From Candidatus Latescibacterota bacterium (GTDB lineage Bacteria; Latescibacterota; UBA2968; UBA8231): a stretch of 6,776 nt of DNA. The translations under genes and the position numbers were made by a program. The DNA lies in assembly GCA_021295675.1 (NCBI GenBank), contig JAGWBY010000081.1, forward strand, positions 31,283 to 38,058, in the 5' to 3' direction. Below the pieces are notes generated by a model. It had not been told where the DNA came from. It worked only from the letters and a program-made list of their open reading frames with translations, and did not search any database. Positions within the stretch are counted from its first letter, which is position 1; each line of letters begins with the position of its first letter. Of the stretch, positions 6,071-6,776 are shown in pieces.

Positions 6071-6776
6071 ATGAACAAACGCTTGCTCCCCATTGGCATT
6101 CAGACCTTCCGCGAGATTCGCGAGCGCGAGTGCTACTACGTTGACAAGACCGCCTACATTCGTCGGCTGCTCAACGAGGGCAAGCACTACTTCCTGTCGC
6201 GTCCCCGACGCTTCGGCAAGAGTCTGTTCTTGGACACGCTCAAGGAGGTGTTCGAGGGCAACGAGCCGCTGTTTGCGGGGCTGTCCATCCACGACCATTG
6301 GGATTGGTCGGTGCGCCATCCGGTCCTGCGGCTCAGCTTCGGGAGTGGCAACTTCAAGGTGCCCGGCTATGTGGAGGCCACGCTGATGGAGCAACTCGCC
6401 GCGGCCGAACGTCGGTCGGAGGTCGTCCCTGAGTACGCCACCGCCCCCGGACGTTTTGCCTCGTTGCTGGAGGCACTGCACAGCCAAACCGAGCAGCCGG
6501 TGGCCGTGCTGATCGACGAATACGACAAGCCGATTTTAGATGCGCTGGAAGTGCCGGAAGTAGCCCGCGCCAACTGCGACTTTTTGCGCGGCCTCTACGC
6601 GGTCATCAAGGACAGCGACGCGCACGTCCGCTTCACGTTCATCACCGGGGTGAGCAAATTCTCCAAGGTCAGCCTGTTTTCTGGCCTCAACAATCTAAAG
6701 GACATCACCTTGGACCCGCGCTATTCGGCCCTCTGCGGATACACTGAGGCGGACTTGGATACCGTGTTCGCGCCGG
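6071..6776 (+). CDS. AAA-ATPase-like / PD-(D/E)XK family protein, 3' end beyond window
   Basis: About 235 residues of an open frame run off the window edge. The N-terminus (YYVDKTAYIRRLLNEGKHYF, 22-41) and SRPRRFGKSLFLDTL (43-57) form the degenerate P-loop of the AAA-ATPase-like family (PF09820). LIDEYDKP (147-154) is the Walker B-like motif. ITGVSKFSKVSLFSGLNNL (191-209) and DPRYSALCGYTEADL are further family signatures. Full members are roughly 500-560 residues and commonly end in a PD-(D/E)XK nuclease-like domain (DUF1703, PF08011), which would lie outside this window. ATG 6071 is chosen because AAGGAG at 6057-6062 is eight bases upstream; ATG 6065 is in frame but only two bases away. The biological role is unknown; the family is often multicopy in environmental and gut genomes. 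It follows the toxin gene by 26 bases. Confidence 0.9.
   Translation, partial: MNKRLLPIGIQTFREIRERECYYVDKTAYIRRLLNEGKHYFLSRPRRFGKSLFLDTLKEVFEGNEPLFAGLSIHDHWDWSVRHPVLRLSFGSGNFKVPGYVEATLMEQLAAAERRSEVVPEYATAPGRFASLLEALHSQTEQPVAVLIDEYDKPILDALEVPEVARANCDFLRGLYAVIKDSDAHVRFTFITGVSKFSKVSLFSGLNNLKDITLDPRYSALCGYTEADLDTVFAP

Noticed and set aside
1..6776. CRISPR array or Cas genes, prompted by the Cas12-related TnpB
   Set aside because: No regularly spaced direct repeats are present, and the protein has the length and neighbours of a transposon TnpB.

Overview
This is a GC-rich stretch of bacterial DNA with almost every gene on the + strand. Spacing is tight, Shine-Dalgarno sites are good and starts include GTG. 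No ribosomal RNA or housekeeping marker is present, so the lineage cannot be fixed. The sugar-oxidoreductase/beta-propeller operon, the IS605 transposon, the VapBC module and an AAA-like/PD-(D/E)XK ATPase together resemble the accessory content of large environmental genomes (Poribacteria, Latescibacterota, Planctomycetes and similar groups). That placement is inference.

Layout. Positions 1-173 are intergenic. They hold an edge-truncated GAGCGAAGCGAAG-type dispersed repeat and an inverted repeat built from AT-rich heptads. Positions 174-3555 form a three-gene catabolic-type operon: an aldo/keto reductase, a Gfo/Idh/MocA NAD(P)-dependent oxidoreductase, and a large GH32/GH43-like beta-propeller protein. 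The third gene is broken by three frameshifts, all in the same direction and two or three of them at C or G runs. About 3646-5380 is an IS200/IS605-family element carrying tnpA (HUH/Y1 transposase) and tnpB (RuvC-like RNA-guided nuclease), with a subterminal hairpin at each end and a probable omega RNA at the right end. Its tnpA appears to be cut short by a stop codon exactly at the expected third metal ligand, four residues after the catalytic tyrosine. Positions 5416-6044 are a VapB/VapC-type toxin-antitoxin pair with a 4-base ATGA overlap. From 6071 to the window edge runs the N-terminal part of an AAA-ATPase-like protein of the family that usually ends in a PD-(D/E)XK nuclease domain.

How the parts fit. 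The first operon looks like sugar or polyol oxidation coupled to glycan handling, with its third gene inactivated or misassembled. The insertion sequence sits between this decayed gene and the toxin-antitoxin locus, with its right tip about 35 bases before the antitoxin start. Any guide carried by its omega RNA would therefore be copied from the toxin-antitoxin leader. I see no clearly new system. The most notable points are the clustered same-direction frameshifts, the active-site nonsense codon in tnpA, the long inverted repeat in the tnpA leader, and the palindrome that spans the element/antitoxin junction.
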